Shown: in pieces, positions 60,411-64,000 of the stretch | How the letters are laid out: the number at the start of each line of letters is the position of its first letter | Position numbering within the stretch: position 1 is the stretch's first letter | Assembly: GCF_036346615.1 (NCBI RefSeq) | Contig: NZ_CP107836.1 | Span: 1,178,001-1,242,000, forward strand | Direction of reading: 5' to 3' | From: Streptomyces sp. NBC_00523 | Lineage (GTDB): Bacteria > Actinomycetota > Actinomycetes > Streptomycetales > Streptomycetaceae | DNA: 64,000 nucleotides | Program-made: the position numbers and the translations under genes | Notes under the pieces: model-generated | Databases searched by the model: none | What the model was told of the DNA's origin: nothing | What the model saw: the letters and a program-made list of their open reading frames with translations, nothing else

Positions 60411-61640
60411 GTGAGCAGCGACCCGTGGGGCCGAGTCGATGAGACGGGCACCGTGTACGTGCGTACAGCCGACGGCGAGCAGGTTGTCGGATCGTGGCAG
60501 GCCGGTTCACCGGCGGAGGCCCTGGCCTACTTCGAGCGCAAGTACGAGGGCATTGTGGTCGAGATCGGCCTCCTCGAACGGCGGGTGAAGACCACCGATC
60601 TGTCCGCGAAGGACGCGACGACCGCCATCGAGCACCTGCGCACCCAGGTCGACGAGCACCACGCCGTCGGCGACCTGGACGCGCTGCGCAAGCGGCTGGA
60701 CGCGCTCGTCGCGACGGTCGACTCGCGTCGCGAGGAGCGCAAGGCCCAGAAGGCGAAGCAGGCCGACGAGGCGAAGCACGCCAAGGAGGCCCTGGTCGCC
60801 GAGGCCGAGGAGCTGGCGCAGAGCGAGCAGTGGCGCTCCGCGGGCGAGCGGCTGCGCGCCCTCGTGGACACGTGGAAGGGCCTGCCCAGGCTCGACCGCA
60901 AGTCCGACGACGAGCTGTGGCACCGCTTCTCGCACGCCCGCTCGGCGTTCTCCAAGCGCCGCAAGGCCCACTTCGCCTCGCTGGACGCCCAGCGCGAGGA
61001 GGCCCGCAAGGTCAAGGAGAAGCTGGTCGCGGAGGCCGAGGCGCTCTCCGGGTCCACGGACTGGGGGGCCACGGCCGCCCGCTACCGCGACCTGATGACC
61101 CAGTGGAAGGCGGCGGGCCGCGCCCAGCGCGAGGCCGAGGACGAGCTGTGGAACCGTTTCCGCGGTGCTCAGGACGTCTTCTTCGCCGCCCGTGGCGAGG
61201 TCTTCGCGGAGCGCGACGCGGAGCAGGGCGAGAACCTCAAGCTGAAGGAGGAGCTCGCCGACGAGGCCGAGAAGCTGGTGCCGGTGCGGGACCTGAAGGC
61301 GGCCAGGGCCGCGTTCCGGGGCATCAACGAGCGCTGGGAGGCCATCGGCCACGTACCGCGTGACGCCCGTCCGAAGGTCGAGGGGCGGATGCAGGCGGTG
61401 GAGCGGACGCTCCAGGAGGCCGAGGAGGCCGAGTGGCGCCGGACGAACCCGGAGGCGCGGGCCCGCGCCGCGGGTCTGACCGGTCAGCTCCAGGCGGCCG
61501 TGGACAAGCTGCGCGGCCAGATCGACGCGGCCCGCGCCTCGGGCAACAACGCCCGTGCGGACAAGCTGGCCCGTGAGCTGGAGGGCCGGCAGGCCCTGCT
61601 CGACCAGGCGCTCAAGGGCCTGGAGGAGTTCGGCGGCTGA
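60411..61640 (+). CDS. DUF349 repeat protein
   Basis: A 409-residue, highly charged, all-helical protein with three DUF349 repeats. Each has a W-hydrophobic-x-x-x-R helical core: SEQWRSAGERLRALVDTWKGL, STDWGATAARYRDLMTQWKAA and DLKAARAAFRGINERWEAI. A coiled-coil stretch (about 95-150) and a long C-terminal helix complete it. The biochemical function of the family is unknown. The GTG at 60411 follows GGAGGAGG. A strong hairpin separates it from the convergent rel gene. Confidence 0.88.
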   Translation: MSSDPWGRVDETGTVYVRTADGEQVVGSWQAGSPAEALAYFERKYEGIVVEIGLLERRVKTTDLSAKDATTAIEHLRTQVDEHHAVGDLDALRKRLDALVATVDSRREERKAQKAKQADEAKHAKEALVAEAEELAQSEQWRSAGERLRALVDTWKGLPRLDRKSDDELWHRFSHARSAFSKRRKAHFASLDAQREEARKVKEKLVAEAEALSGSTDWGATAARYRDLMTQWKAAGRAQREAEDELWNRFRGAQDVFFAARGEVFAERDAEQGENLKLKEELADEAEKLVPVRDLKAARAAFRGINERWEAIGHVPRDARPKVEGRMQAVERTLQEAEEAEWRRTNPEARARAAGLTGQLQAAVDKLRGQIDAARASGNNARADKLARELEGRQALLDQALKGLEEFGG

Positions 61641-61659
61641 TCCGGCTTCCGTAGTACAG

Positions 61660-61698
61660 GAGAGGGGCCCTTCCGCGCAGTGCGGAAGGGCCCCTCTC
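61660..61698. terminator. bidirectional terminator between DUF349 gene and rel
   Basis: GAGAGGGGCCCTTCCGC (61660-61676) and GCGGAAGGGCCCCTCTC (61682-61698) form a perfect 17-bp stem with a 5-nt loop, 19 bases after one stop and 11 before the other. It serves both convergent transcripts. Confidence 0.85.
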
Positions 61699-61709
61699 GT
61701 GTACGCGTG

Positions 61710-64000
<2,291 letters not shown>

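Overview
This window is an internal, gene-dense stretch of a Streptomyces chromosome. The DNA is very GC-rich, GTG starts and ATGA stop/start overlaps are common, and strong GC hairpins separate convergent genes. From memory, the gene order (metK, coaBC, rpoZ, gmk, an sIHF-type protein, pyr operon, bldD, nusB, efp, aro genes, alaS, rpsD, hisS, rel) follows the conserved core of Streptomyces coelicolor around SCO1440-SCO1513. No rRNA, tRNA, CRISPR array, insertion sequence, prophage or attachment site was found. Both ends cut through genes: a PnuC-like transporter at the left and the (p)ppGpp enzyme Rel at the right.

Left third (1-22 kb). A minus-strand riboflavin operon (ribD, ribE, pnuC-like) lies under an FMN riboswitch that has a candidate intrinsic terminator. 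A secreted GH18 chitinase follows, with two DasR-like boxes at its promoter. Next come a ROK repressor divergent from an MFS exporter with a palindrome between them, and a uracil/xanthine permease. A catabolic pair resembling lysine 2-monooxygenase/5-aminovaleramidase (DavB/DavA) sits below an Lrp/AsnC regulator. Then come an IMPDH-like GuaB1 (probable GMP reductase), an orphan class I terpene synthase, a SorC regulator, rpe, rsmB, fmt and a PriA that has lost its helicase motifs.

Middle third (22-37 kb). metK, coaBC, rpoZ, gmk and the sIHF gene are followed upstream by a pyrimidine operon read on the minus strand as pyrR-pyrB-pyrC-(PH-like membrane protein)-carA-carB-pyrD-pyrF. It is tightly coupled, ends at a clear terminator, and begins with an RNA structure matching a PyrR-binding loop that overlaps the pyrR ribosome binding site. 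bldD, the developmental master regulator, diverges from pyrR and has a palindrome over its promoter.

Right third (37-64 kb). A long minus-strand series runs from two small membrane-linked proteins through alaS, ruvX, mltG, aroE, aroC, aroK, aroB, aroQ, an ATPase and an M24 peptidase homologue to efp and nusB. A plus-strand NB-ARC/TPR ATPase overlaps rpsD tail to tail. Between rpsD and a divergent DUF2470 gene lies an iron box differing from the classical desA-type box at one position. rarA, a VKOR homologue, hisS, a metallo-hydrolase, a membrane-anchored cyclophilin, a DUF349 protein and rel complete the window.

Most of the window is housekeeping. The parts most worth a second look are the orphan terpene synthase, the iron box shared by rpsD and the DUF2470 gene, the PyrR loop at the ribosome binding site, the DavBA-like module, the M24 protein with altered metal ligands, and a dispersed intergenic repeat family.
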